Origin: Sediminibacterium ginsengisoli
Lineage (GTDB): Bacteria; Bacteroidota; Bacteroidia; Chitinophagales; Chitinophagaceae
Direction of reading: 5' to 3'
NCBI GenBank assembly: GCA_945865545.1
Contig: CAMBEQ010000020.1
Span: 1-44,089 of the forward strand
DNA: 44,089 nucleotides
Part shown: positions 35,481-43,772 of the stretch, piece after piece
Layout: the number at the start of each line of letters is the position of its first letter
Numbering within the stretch: the stretch's first letter is position 1
Notes under the pieces: generated by a model
Databases searched by the model: none
Seen by the model: the letters and a program-made list of their open reading frames with translations, nothing else
Told to the model about the DNA's origin: nothing
Made by a program: the position numbers and the translations under genes

Positions 35481-37397
35481 TTAAACTGCTTTCTCACTCA
35501 ACTCAAGCCATCTAATTTCTGCCGACTCCAAGGCCTGATTGATGTTTGATAATTCTTCACTAATAGAAGTGATGAGGGTATAATCTAGATTGGTTGCATT
35601 CAATTTTTCTAATAATGCTGCTTTTTTCTTTTCTAAATCGGGCATGGATTTAGTTAGCGTATCTAATTCTAATTTTTCTTTGTAGGTCATTTTCTCCGCA
35701 CTTACTTTCTCAATGGATTTCTTTTCAGCAGGAAATTTGGTGGCCACTTCTTTTACTGGCACTGCATGGGTAGTAATATCAGAACTTACCGAAGCATAGC
35801 TTTGCTTGCTCTTTTCTAAAATTCTAAACTGAGTATAATTACCAGGATAATCTCTAATGACGCCATCTCCTTCAAATATAAATAAGTGATCTACTAATTT
35901 ATCCATAAAATAACGGTCATGCGAAACCAATAAAACACAACCTGCAAAATCAATTAAAAATTGCTCTAATACTGCCAAAGTAGGCAAGTCAAGATCGTTG
36001 GTAGGCTCATCCAATATTAAAAAATTTGGATTCTTAAACAAGATGGTAAGTAATTGTAATCTTTTTTTCTCCCCCCCGCTCAATGCACTTAAATAAGTGT
36101 ATTGCTTATCGGGTGTAAATAAAAACAATTCAAGAAACTGTGCTGCACTTAAAGATCCACCGCTACTTAATGGAAAATTTTCAGCATAGGTTTTTAAATA
36201 TTCAATCACCCGCATATCTTTCTTATACACCAGCCCTTCTTGAGAAAAATGACCAAAGACAATGGTATCCCCTACATTAATTTTACCACTGTCTGGTTGA
36301 GTTATTCCTTGTAAGATTTGTAAAAAAGTACTTTTGCCCACTCCATTTTTACCCACAATCCCAATACGCTCCCCTTTGCTAAAAGTATAATCAAACCCTT
36401 TTAATACCACGGTATCACCGTAGGACTTGTATACTTTTTTTGCTTCGATAATTTTACCACCCAATCTAGTCATCTTCATGTCTAGCTGCAAATTAGTGTC
36501 ATCAATTTTTTGCTTCGCCTTGGCTTCCACCTCATAAAAATTATCTTGCCTACTTTTACTTTTAGTGGTTCTGGCTTTAGGTTGCTTGCGCATCCATTCC
36601 AATTCTTTTCTAAACGTATTTTTTGCCTTATCAATACTAGCCAATTCAGATTCTATTCTAGCTGCTTTCTTTTCTAAATAATTTTCATAGTCTCCTTTAT
36701 AAGAATATAAATTCTCTCTTTCCAATTCCCATATCTCATCTGTCACCGATTCTAAAAAATACCGATCATGCGAAACAAGCAATAAGGTGACTTTTTCTTG
36801 CTCTAAATAATTTTCCAACCACTCAATCATATTTAAATCTAAGTGATTGGTAGGCTCATCCATTAACAACAAAACATGCTTAGGCTCAAATCCAATTTGA
36901 ATTAAGGTCTTAGCCAAGGAAACTCTTTTACGTTGCCCCCCACTCAATTTAGATACCGGTTGCTCTAGGTGATGAATATTTAGTTGTGTTAAAATAGTTT
37001 TCACCTTGGACTCAAAATCCCAGGCGCTTCTTTCTTCCATCTCCATTATGGCATCGGTAATCAAATTTTCATCTTCCGTTTCCATCGCCATTTCATAGTT
37101 GCTAATGGCTTTCATCATGGGATGGTCCTGATTAAATAAGTTTTGAGTGATGCTCGCCGACTCTATAAATTGAGGGTCTTGTTCAAATAAAACCAAATGA
37201 ACGTCTTTGTGGATTTTTGCGGTTCCCGCATCTGGCACTTCTTTCCCTGCCAATATGCGTAAAAGAGTGGTTTTTCCTACTCCATTTCTAGCAATTAACG
37301 CAATGCGATCGCCTTCATTGATATTAAAACTAATGCCTTTAAACAAAGGATATATGCCATAACTTTTAGTCAAGCCTTCTACAGAAACGTAATTCAT
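35481..37397 (-). CDS. ABC-F family ATPase (Uup-like)
   Basis: The 638-residue soluble protein has two ABC domains and no membrane segments. Domain 1 has Walker A ARNGVGKTTLLR and signature LSGGQRKRVSLAKTL; domain 2 has Walker A GKNGVGKSTFLQ and signature LSGGEKKRLQLL, each with LLVSHDRYFL/M after a Walker B aspartate-glutamate (MDEPTNHLDL, LDEPTNDLDL). A linker with paired helices (about residues 240-310) and a C-terminal coiled coil (from about 575) resemble Uup. ABC-F proteins act on ribosomes or nucleic acids. I place the start at the ATG 37397 (MNYVSVEGLTKSYGI); an in-frame TTG at 37430 adds 11 residues that overlap the promoter. Confidence 0.94.
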   Translation of the reverse strand: MNYVSVEGLTKSYGIYPLFKGISFNINEGDRIALIARNGVGKTTLLRILAGKEVPDAGTAKIHKDVHLVLFEQDPQFIESASITQNLFNQDHPMMKAISNYEMAMETEDENLITDAIMEMEERSAWDFESKVKTILTQLNIHHLEQPVSKLSGGQRKRVSLAKTLIQIGFEPKHVLLLMDEPTNHLDLNMIEWLENYLEQEKVTLLLVSHDRYFLESVTDEIWELERENLYSYKGDYENYLEKKAARIESELASIDKAKNTFRKELEWMRKQPKARTTKSKSRQDNFYEVEAKAKQKIDDTNLQLDMKMTRLGGKIIEAKKVYKSYGDTVVLKGFDYTFSKGERIGIVGKNGVGKSTFLQILQGITQPDSGKINVGDTIVFGHFSQEGLVYKKDMRVIEYLKTYAENFPLSSGGSLSAAQFLELFLFTPDKQYTYLSALSGGEKKRLQLLTILFKNPNFLILDEPTNDLDLPTLAVLEQFLIDFAGCVLLVSHDRYFMDKLVDHLFIFEGDGVIRDYPGNYTQFRILEKSKQSYASVSSDITTHAVPVKEVATKFPAEKKSIEKVSAEKMTYKEKLELDTLTKSMPDLEKKKAALLEKLNATNLDYTLITSISEELSNINQALESAEIRWLELSEKAV

Positions 37398-37401
37398 GGC
37401 G

Positions 37402-37430
37402 CAAAGATAAGTTGTACTAGGGAGTATCAA
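37402..37430 (-). promoter_or_regulatory. Bacteroidota-type promoter for the ABC-F gene, probably leaderless
   Basis: TATCTTTG (37409-37402, minus strand) and TTG (37430-37428) are 18 nt apart. Only 4 nt lie between the -7 box and the ATG at 37397, so transcription should begin at the start codon. This also argues against the upstream TTG start. Confidence 0.65.
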
Positions 37431-37483
37431 TTAGATTTATACTAAGAATGCACGAAAAATAGGGTAAAAACAAGCGAAGGATG

Positions 37484-37491
37484 TATTTTTG
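37484..37491 (+). promoter_or_regulatory. Possible -7 promoter element for ispH
   Basis: TATTTTTG matches TAnnTTTG, 27 nt before the ispH ATG at 37519. No TTG is present at the -33 distance. Confidence 0.35.
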
Positions 37492-37518
37492 TACCTCTAA
37501 TACCCTAAAAGTAAAAAG

Positions 37519-38742
37519 ATGAAGCATTTTGAGGTGCCTAACGGCTATCGTAGCAATTTAATAAGTGCCATTAAGCAAAAAAGAAAAGAAGAAGATAAGC
37601 TTAAAAAAGATTTTAGTCCTACCCTGATCGATTTAGGCCATCTGAAATTTTATTTAGCTCGCCATTTTGGATTTTGTTATGGTGTAGAAAATGCAATTGA
37701 TATTGCCTATAGAACCATCGAAGAAAATAAAGGAAAAAGAATTTATTTATTGAGTGAAATGATACATAACCCCCAAGTGAATGAAGATTTATTAAAAAAG
37801 GGAGTGCAATTCTTACAAGACACTAATGGTAATGAAATAATTCCTATAAAAACATTAACCAAAGAAGATGTGGTCATCATTCCCGCTTTTGGAACCACAC
37901 TAGAATTAGAAGCAAAAATTAATAAAATTGGAATTGAAATTCAAAAATACAATACTACTTGTCCTTTTGTAGAAAAGGTATGGAACCGCGGAGATCAAAT
38001 TGCCAAAAAAGGATTTACCATTATTATACACGGTAAACCAAAGCATGAAGAAACAAGAGCCACTTTTTCACATGCTGCCGATAAAACACCTACGCTTATT
38101 GTTAATGACATGGAGGAAGCTATTGTTTTAGGAAAATTTATTTTAGGTGAATTGCCATTGACCGAGTTCGGTATCTATTTTAAAAATAGATACAATGAAC
38201 GCTTTGACCCTGCTATTCATTTTGAAAAAATAGGCGTTATCAATCAAACAACTCAATTAGCCACCGACACGCAAGCTATTTCGGACTATTTAAAAAATAT
38301 TATCTCCACCAAGTATGGAAAAGAAAATAGCAGTGAGCATTTTGCAGATACCAGAGATACTTTATGTTATGCCACTAATGACAATCAATCTGCGGTGGTG
38401 GGACTGCTAGAGCAACCAGCCGATATTGCCATTGTAATGGGTGGTAAAAACAGCAGCAATAGTTCACATTTAGTAGAACTTTGTGAAAGAAAATTACCTA
38501 CTTATTTTATTGATGATGCGAATAGAATAATAGATCGTCATCAAATTATACGCAGTAATTGGATCACCAAACAATCTGAATTAGTAAATGATTATTTACC
38601 TAATAAAGCTCCAGTTTCTATTTTAATGACCAGTGGAGCCAGCTGCCCAGATACGGTTGTAGAATCGGTGATTAGAAAAATAGTGAGTTTTTATGCATTA
38701 GATGAAAAGCTGGAAGAAGTAAGTAATGCCTGGATTTCCTAA
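37519..38742 (+). CDS. ispH: 4-hydroxy-3-methylbut-2-enyl diphosphate reductase
   Basis: The 407-residue iron-sulfur enzyme makes IPP and DMAPP in the last step of the MEP pathway; DMAPP is also the donor for MiaA. The three cluster ligands are visible: C53 in RHFGFCYGVENA, C148 in NTTCPFVEKVW, and C376 in TSGASCPDTVVESV; the substrate motif HGKPKHEETRAT lies between. E. coli IspH has about 316 residues, so this form carries an N-terminal extension of about 40 residues and internal insertions (around residues 225-285), a longer variant also seen in related Bacteroidota and some cyanobacteria/plants. It is divergent from the ABC-F gene and converges on cmk with a 7-bp gap. Confidence 0.96.
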   Translation: MKHFEVPNGYRSNLISAIKQKRKEEDKLKKDFSPTLIDLGHLKFYLARHFGFCYGVENAIDIAYRTIEENKGKRIYLLSEMIHNPQVNEDLLKKGVQFLQDTNGNEIIPIKTLTKEDVVIIPAFGTTLELEAKINKIGIEIQKYNTTCPFVEKVWNRGDQIAKKGFTIIIHGKPKHEETRATFSHAADKTPTLIVNDMEEAIVLGKFILGELPLTEFGIYFKNRYNERFDPAIHFEKIGVINQTTQLATDTQAISDYLKNIISTKYGKENSSEHFADTRDTLCYATNDNQSAVVGLLEQPADIAIVMGGKNSSNSSHLVELCERKLPTYFIDDANRIIDRHQIIRSNWITKQSELVNDYLPNKAPVSILMTSGASCPDTVVESVIRKIVSFYALDEKLEEVSNAWIS

Positions 38743-38749
38743 AAAGTAA

Positions 38750-39442
38750 TTAGCTTTTGGTTTCACTAATTTTAGCTAAGGCCCATTGTAAGGCCAACTC
38801 AAATTGCTCTTCTCTGTTCATAGTGGTATTATCCAACACTTTCGCATCTGCCGCTTGTCTCAATGGGCTTCTTTCTCTGGTGGTATCTAGTAAATCACGG
38901 TGTTGTAAATTAGCCGCAATCTCCTCTTTACTAATTGCTGGATTAGTCAATTGTAATTCTAAAAAACGTCTTTCCACTCGAATGGCAGGGTCTGCAGTGA
39001 CAAATATTTTAAGTGCTGCAGTAGGAAATACGACTGTTCCAATATCCCTACCATCCATTACAATTCCTTTGTTTTCTCCCATGGCCTGCTGTTGTGCAAC
39101 TGCAAAATCTCTTACTGCCCCTATAGCAGCTACTTCACTTACTTTTTGACTCACTGCCATTTCTCTAATTTCAGCTTCTACATTTTCGTTGTTTAAAATC
39201 ATATCACTTTTTAGTGTGGTTGCATTGTAACTAAAATTTAATGTAATTTTTTTCAATGCTGCAGCAATAGTGAATTCGTCATCAAAGGCAATATTATTTC
39301 TTAAAAAATAAAGCGCTACGGCACGATACATTGCTCCCGTATCAATAAAAACATATTCTAATTTAGTAGCCAGCGCTTTTGCTAAAGTGCTTTTACCGCA
39401 AGAAGAGTATCCATCAATAGCAATGATAATTTTATTAGGCAT
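38750..39442 (-). CDS. cmk: (d)CMP kinase
   Basis: The 230-residue nucleoside monophosphate kinase phosphorylates CMP and dCMP. P-loop GYSSCGKSTLAKAL (residues 10-23), the CMP-binding segment FIDTGAMYRAVALYF, the VMDGRDIGTVVFP motif (near residue 126) with substrate-binding Arg and Asp, and the lid region RVERRFLELQ are all present, followed by RHRDLLDTTRERSPL-like sequence (QHRDLLDTTRERSPLRQAADA). Length matches bacterial Cmk. It lies 1 bp downstream of mrp and is probably co-transcribed with it. Confidence 0.96.
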   Translation of the reverse strand: MPNKIIIAIDGYSSCGKSTLAKALATKLEYVFIDTGAMYRAVALYFLRNNIAFDDEFTIAAALKKITLNFSYNATTLKSDMILNNENVEAEIREMAVSQKVSEVAAIGAVRDFAVAQQQAMGENKGIVMDGRDIGTVVFPTAALKIFVTADPAIRVERRFLELQLTNPAISKEEIAANLQHRDLLDTTRERSPLRQAADAKVLDNTTMNREEQFELALQWALAKISETKS

Positions 39443-39443
39443 A

Positions 39444-40535
39444 TTAGGCTACTGAAATAGTTTGTGTTTTTGGCATATTGGCATTTCTCATGGCAATTTG
39501 TCGAACAGCATTGGAAACGACTGCTCTTAAAGCGTTCTTAGCCATTTCTTCTTTTCCCACCATGGCAGGGACCCCTTCATCACCACCCTCTCTAATAGAT
39601 TGTACCAATGGAATCTCTCCTAAAAATGGTAAATCATATTCAGAGGCTAAATTTCTGCCTCCTTCTTTTCCAAATAAATAATATTTATTTGTAGGTAATT
39701 CTGCTGGTGTGAAGTAAGCCATATTTTCAACGAGTCCAATAACAGGCACTTGAATATTTGCTTGGCCAAACATGGCAATTGCTTTTTTAGCATCCGCTAA
39801 TGCCACTGTTTGTGGGGTTGTTACAATCACAACTCCGGTAACCGGAACGGTTTGCATAATTGTTAAATGAATATCGCCCGTGCCTGGTGGCATATCAATC
39901 ACTAGATAATCCAACTCGCCCCAATCCACATCGGTAATGAATTGTCTTATAGCACTAGAAGCCATTGGGCCTCTCCAAACCACTGCATCTTTTTCATCTA
40001 CCAATAAACCTATGCTCATTAATTTAATTCCAAATTTTTCAAGAGGTAAAATGATTCCTTTACCCTCTTCCTCTTTCATCAAGGGTCTTTGTCCTCTTAC
40101 TCCAAACATGATGGGCACACTTGGCCCATAAATATCAGCGTCCATTAAACCCACTTTTGCACCCCCTTCCGCCAATGCCAAAGCCAAATTAGCTGAAACA
40201 GTACTTTTACCAACACCCCCTTTTCCACTGACTACTGCTATAATATTTTTAACATTGGCTAAAACCTTTTGTTCATCCTTCCTTAAACTGGTGGTATTGG
40301 AGGTGAAATCAACTTTAATAATGGCCGCTTTATTCACTAGTAATTTGATCGCATTTTCACAAGCATTTTTCATCAAATCTTTCATTGGACAAGCTGGAGT
40401 GGTAAGCACGATAGTAAAACTAACTTCATTGCCATCTACTTTTAAGTCTTTGATCATATTTAGGGTAACCAAGTCCTTTCCTAAGTCTGGTTCTTGCACA
40501 TTGCTCAACGCTTTTAATATTTCCGCCTCGGTCAT
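39444..40535 (-). CDS. Mrp/NBP35-type P-loop Fe-S carrier ATPase lacking the CxxC
   Basis: The 363-residue protein has an N-terminal MIP18/DUF59 domain (ILKALSNVQEPDLGKDLVTL; TTPACPMKDL with a Cys near residue 50) and an Mrp ATPase domain with the deviant Walker A SGKGGVGKSTVSANLALAL (about residues 104-122), LMDADIYGPSVPIM and DYLVIDMPPGTGDIHL. In many Mrp proteins a CxxC pair after the VENM segment bridges an Fe-S cluster; here the place reads VENMAYFTPAELPTNKYY with no cysteine. It likely assists Fe-S assembly or transfer, but how it would hold a cluster is unclear. A -7-like TAACTTTG lies at 40577-40570. Cmk follows after 1 bp. Confidence 0.92.
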   Translation of the reverse strand: MTEAEILKALSNVQEPDLGKDLVTLNMIKDLKVDGNEVSFTIVLTTPACPMKDLMKNACENAIKLLVNKAAIIKVDFTSNTTSLRKDEQKVLANVKNIIAVVSGKGGVGKSTVSANLALALAEGGAKVGLMDADIYGPSVPIMFGVRGQRPLMKEEEGKGIILPLEKFGIKLMSIGLLVDEKDAVVWRGPMASSAIRQFITDVDWGELDYLVIDMPPGTGDIHLTIMQTVPVTGVVIVTTPQTVALADAKKAIAMFGQANIQVPVIGLVENMAYFTPAELPTNKYYLFGKEGGRNLASEYDLPFLGEIPLVQSIREGGDEGVPAMVGKEEMAKNALRAVVSNAVRQIAMRNANMPKTQTISVA

Positions 40536-40569
40536 TTTGAAAGTTTTTGTTAAATAAAATAGATCCTTG

Positions 40570-40577
40570 CAAAGTTA
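40570..40577 (-). promoter_or_regulatory. Possible -7 promoter element for the mrp-cmk operon
   Basis: TAACTTTG on the minus strand matches TAnnTTTG, 34 nt before the mrp ATG at 40535. No TTG is seen at the -33 distance. Confidence 0.3.
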
Positions 40578-40686
40578 ACGCTCATTGCACTTATTTTGCT
40601 CTTTTACAAGGCAGAATATCCCATTTTGCCCTAAAATTTGCCTATTTCTTTAAAAAATTGTGTTCGTATATTTAAACTAGGAGACT

Positions 40687-40694
40687 TAAATTTG
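40687..40694 (+). promoter_or_regulatory. Possible -7 promoter element of the CarboxypepD_reg-like gene
   Basis: TAAATTTG matches TAnnTTTG and ends 7 nt before the ATG at 40702, implying a leader of only a few bases. The -33 region has TTC instead of TTG at a 21-nt spacing. Confidence 0.4.
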
Positions 40695-40701
40695 CATCTA
40701 C

Positions 40702-41349
40702 ATGAGAAAGACTATTTTAATAATTTCGATTGCCTTTATCTGCTTGAATAAACAAGCCGTTATAGCTCAAGAGGTGGATATTTATCGCGATTCTGTAGTT
40801 CAACTATACGGTGTCATTATGACCGCAGATAGTTTAAAAGCGGTTCCATTTGCAAGCGTAGTGGTTGAAAAAAAAGGAAGAGGAACCATTACCAATAATG
40901 ACGGTGTATTTTCCATTGCTGTCAATAAAGGAGAACGCATTACTTTTTCATCTGTTGGATTTAAAGACAGAACCATTCTTATTCCCCTTAAATTAGAAGG
41001 CAATCAATATAGTGTTATACAATTATTGGTCAATGATACCAATTTCTTACCAGCTACCATTTTAAAGCCAAGACCCACTCGTGCACAATTTGAAAGAGAC
41101 TTTGTCAATTCAAAAATTGATGACGACCTATATGAAACTGCAAGAAAAAATGTAAGCATGAGTCAGAAAAGAGTCATTCTATCCAGTTTGCCTTTTGATG
41201 GCAGAGAAGCAGTAGGTGCCTCCTTAAAACAACAAGCAGCAAAATACTATTATGCTGGTCAATTGGCTCCCATGAATATTTTAAATCCTAGCGCATGGAG
41301 ATCATTTATTAATTCTTGGAAAAAAGGAGATTACAAAAATAAAAAATAG
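40702..41349 (+). CDS. Exported carboxypeptidase-regulatory-like (CarboxypepD_reg) domain protein
   Basis: The 215-residue protein has a signal peptide (residues 1-22, ending VIAQ) and one beta-sandwich domain of the CarboxypepD_reg-like type: LYGVIMTADSLKAVPFASVVVEKKGRGT, then TNNDGVFSIAVNKGERITFSSVGFKDRTI, the usual xxDGxFSI and ISFSxxGY-type pattern. In Bacteroidota the domain forms the N-terminus of TonB-dependent receptors, but here no plug or barrel follows; residues about 120-215 are Lys-rich and end SWKKGDYKNKK. Role unknown, probably periplasmic or outer-membrane associated. The dehydrogenase gene starts 7 bp downstream. Confidence 0.85.
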   Translation: MRKTILIISIAFICLNKQAVIAQEVDIYRDSVVQLYGVIMTADSLKAVPFASVVVEKKGRGTITNNDGVFSIAVNKGERITFSSVGFKDRTILIPLKLEGNQYSVIQLLVNDTNFLPATILKPRPTRAQFERDFVNSKIDDDLYETARKNVSMSQKRVILSSLPFDGREAVGASLKQQAAKYYYAGQLAPMNILNPSAWRSFINSWKKGDYKNKK

Positions 41350-41356
41350 TGGCCCT

Positions 41357-42202
41357 ATGAAAAATATTACAGTCATAGGAGCAGGCACTATGGGTAATGG
41401 TATTGCACATGTATTTGCCCAGAAAGGATTTAATGTCCATTTAGTAGATACCCAAGCAGCTGCCTTAGATAAAGCGATGGCTACTATTAAAAAAAATATA
41501 GACCGACAAATTGCAAAAGGAATTGTAAGTGAAGAAGATAAACAACGCATACTTCAAAATATAACCTGTTTTGATACCATTGAATTAGGTGTACAAAAAG
41601 CCGATTTAGCAATTGAAGCCGTAACAGAAAATAGCAATATTAAAAAAACTATTTTTGCAGCCATAGACTTACACGCCCCCGCTCATTGCATTTTAGCCAG
41701 CAATACTTCCTCTATATCTATAGCCGAATTGGCTTCTGCCACCAAGCGTCCACAGCAAGTAATAGGTATGCACTTTATGAATCCAGTACCCATTATGAAA
41801 CTGGTAGAAATTATCAATGGAGCAGCAACAGCTAATGAGGTTACAGAAAAGATAGTATCACTTACCAAAGCCATTGATAAAATTCCTTGCGTAGTAAAAG
41901 ATTTTCCTGGCTTTATTGCTAATAGAATTTTGATGCCCATGATTAATGAAGCCATTTATGCTTTATCTGAGGGTGTAAGTGATGCTGCCACCATCGATCA
42001 AATAATGAAATTAGGCATGGCCCACCCTATGGGGCCTTTACAATTGGCGGATTATATTGGACTGGATGTATGTAAAAATATTTTAGTGATTATGCAGGAA
42101 GGATTTAATAATATTAAATATGCGCCATGCCCATTGCTTGTAAATATGGTAGCAGCTGGAAAATTGGGCATTAAAACAGGAGAAGGTTTTTATAAATATT
42201 AA
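41357..42202 (+). CDS. 3-hydroxybutyryl-CoA / 3-hydroxyacyl-CoA dehydrogenase
   Basis: The 281-residue NAD(P)-dependent enzyme oxidises or forms (S)-3-hydroxyacyl-CoA. The Rossmann motif GAGTMGNGIAHVFA (residues 7-20) opens the protein; NTSSISIAELASATKRP, the catalytic GMHFMNPVPIMKLVEI (His in HFMNP), VVKDFPGFIANRILMPMINEA and the C-terminal MAHPMGPLQLADYIGLDV with the family Asn/Asp region follow. Length fits the single-function Hbd/FadB2 type with no crotonase domain. It could serve fatty-acid oxidation or butyrate-type metabolism. It lies 7 bp after the CarboxypepD_reg protein gene, probably by chance of operon layout. Confidence 0.94.
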   Translation: MKNITVIGAGTMGNGIAHVFAQKGFNVHLVDTQAAALDKAMATIKKNIDRQIAKGIVSEEDKQRILQNITCFDTIELGVQKADLAIEAVTENSNIKKTIFAAIDLHAPAHCILASNTSSISIAELASATKRPQQVIGMHFMNPVPIMKLVEIINGAATANEVTEKIVSLTKAIDKIPCVVKDFPGFIANRILMPMINEAIYALSEGVSDAATIDQIMKLGMAHPMGPLQLADYIGLDVCKNILVIMQEGFNNIKYAPCPLLVNMVAAGKLGIKTGEGFYKY

Positions 42203-42217
42203 TACAACTCGTATTAA
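42199..42217 (+). terminator. Possible weak terminator after the dehydrogenase gene
   Basis: TTAATAC (42199-42205) pairs with GTATTAA (42211-42217) around a 5-nt loop, overlapping the stop codon. The stem is AT-rich and the T-tract (TTTCTTTT) starts 3 nt later, so it is weak. Confidence 0.35.
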
Positions 42218-42239
42218 AAATTTCTTTTGATTGATTGAT

Positions 42240-42848
42240 TTATTTACGTACTAGCTCAATACGCAAATCGCGTAATTCATTAAGTTTATTTAGAACTTCT
42301 TCCAATCGGTGTTTGGGAATACCTAATTTTAATTGAACAAATAATTGCGCTTCCTGGTAAAGAACATTACAATGATATTGTTTCACAATCATCATGACTT
42401 CATTCATTTGATGGTAGTCAAAATTTAATTCATAATTCAACGCTACTGCTTTTTGAACCATCGGTGTTAATTGAAGGGCAAGAGAAGTAGCTGTCTTGTA
42501 TGCATTAATTAAACCAGGCACCCCTAATAAAGTGCCACCAAAATACCTTACTACCACCACCATTACATTAGTGAGTTGCTTGCTGTCTATTTGACCTAAA
42601 ATGGGCCTGCCTGCAGAGCCAGCCGGTTCGCCATCATCACTTACCCTAAAAATAAGACCTTCGGTGCCCATACGATATGCCAAGCAGTAATGCACTGCCT
42701 TGGGGTGCTCTTTTTTCAAAGCAGCAATATGTTTTTTGCAAATGTCGATTGACTCTACAGGGAAGCAATACGCTAAAAAACGGCTTCCCCTTTCTTTTAA
42801 CTCCGCCATAGCGGGTTGTTCAATGGTATAATAAAAATTGGGATCCAT
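42240..42848 (-). CDS. YigZ/IMPACT family protein
   Basis: The 202-residue protein matches the UPF0029/IMPACT family: KERGSRFLAYCFPVESIDIC at the N-terminus, then HPKAVHYCLAYRMG, the signature RVSDDGEPAGSAGRPIL (about residues 68-84), and VVVRYFGGTLLGVPGLINAY. A C-terminal ferredoxin-like domain (about residues 140-202) follows. E. coli YigZ and yeast/mammalian IMPACT share this domain; the bacterial role is not well settled, with translation-related functions suggested. It lies between the dehydrogenase gene and prmC, on the opposite strand; a -7-like TAGCTTTG is at 42885-42878. Confidence 0.93.
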   Translation of the reverse strand: MDPNFYYTIEQPAMAELKERGSRFLAYCFPVESIDICKKHIAALKKEHPKAVHYCLAYRMGTEGLIFRVSDDGEPAGSAGRPILGQIDSKQLTNVMVVVVRYFGGTLLGVPGLINAYKTATSLALQLTPMVQKAVALNYELNFDYHQMNEVMMIVKQYHCNVLYQEAQLFVQLKLGIPKHRLEEVLNKLNELRDLRIELVRK

Positions 42849-42919
42849 TAAAATGACACTAAATATAATATTAAGACCAAAGCTAGTTCATAATGCCTAA
42901 TCATTTGTAACATTGCAGT

Positions 42920-43768
42920 ATGACTTTAGCAGAAATAAAAATAACCATCAAAGAATTACTCAGTAAAAAAATTGATGCGATTGAACTTAATAGTTTGCTA
43001 GGCATGCTCATTGAGGAAGTGACTGGTTGGAATAGAGTACAACAAGTAGTTGAAATCAATACCCCACTCACCGAATTGCAAATTAAAAAATTCAATGAGT
43101 ACAGCCAAGAATTACTCAACGATAAACCCATTCAGTATATTTTAGGGAAAGCTTGGTGTATGGGTGTAGAATTTGCAGTGAATGAACATGTTTTAATACC
43201 CAGACCTGAAACAGAAGAATTAATAGAATGGGTGGTAGATTACGCTAATATCATAGGTAAACCGCTTCAGTTATTGGACATAGGTACTGGATCTGGTTGC
43301 ATTGCCATTTCTATCAAAAAAGCTTTACCCCAATGCAGCGTCAGTGGATTAGATATTAGTGAAGCAGCTTTAGAAGTAGCTAAAAAAAATGCAGCCCATT
43401 TAAATGCCAATATCTATTGGCTAGAACAAGATATTCTAAAGAATACCGAACTGCCTAATACTTATGATGTAATTGTAAGTAATCCTCCCTATATCCCCAT
43501 GAGAGAAAAAGAAAACATGCAGGAACAAGTGAAAAACTACGAGCCTGCCATTGCATTATTTGTGCCTAATGAAGATCCACTGCTTTTTTATAGAACCATC
43601 GCAGAGTTGGCAAAAAAACAATTAGCCCCCAAGGGTCAACTCTTTTTTGAAATTCATTACGATCAAGGTAAAGCCCTACTAAACCTACTTGACGAAATGA
43701 ATTTTCACGCAGAAATAAGAAGAGATAGTTTTGGAAAAAATAGAATGATAAGGGCCAGTTTAAAATAA
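42920..43768 (+). CDS. prmC: Release factor glutamine methyltransferase
   Basis: The 282-residue SAM-dependent enzyme N5-methylates the Gln of the GGQ motif in release factors RF1 and RF2. An N-terminal helical domain (residues 1-85) is followed by KPIQYILGKAWCMGVEFAVN and VLIPRPETEELIEW, the SAM motif LLDIGTGSGCIAISI (about residues 118-132), and the catalytic VSNPPYIPMREKENM with NPPY. Length is typical. The gene is divergent from the YigZ-like gene across 71 bp and converges on the ExbD-like gene after 4 bp. Confidence 0.96.
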   Translation: MTLAEIKITIKELLSKKIDAIELNSLLGMLIEEVTGWNRVQQVVEINTPLTELQIKKFNEYSQELLNDKPIQYILGKAWCMGVEFAVNEHVLIPRPETEELIEWVVDYANIIGKPLQLLDIGTGSGCIAISIKKALPQCSVSGLDISEAALEVAKKNAAHLNANIYWLEQDILKNTELPNTYDVIVSNPPYIPMREKENMQEQVKNYEPAIALFVPNEDPLLFYRTIAELAKKQLAPKGQLFFEIHYDQGKALLNLLDEMNFHAEIRRDSFGKNRMIRASLK

Positions 43769-43772
43769 TTAA

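Noticed and set aside
38757..39149. 130-residue open frame opposite cmk
   Set aside because: Fully antisense to Cmk, which has all its family motifs; Ser/Ala/Leu-rich shadow with no motif.
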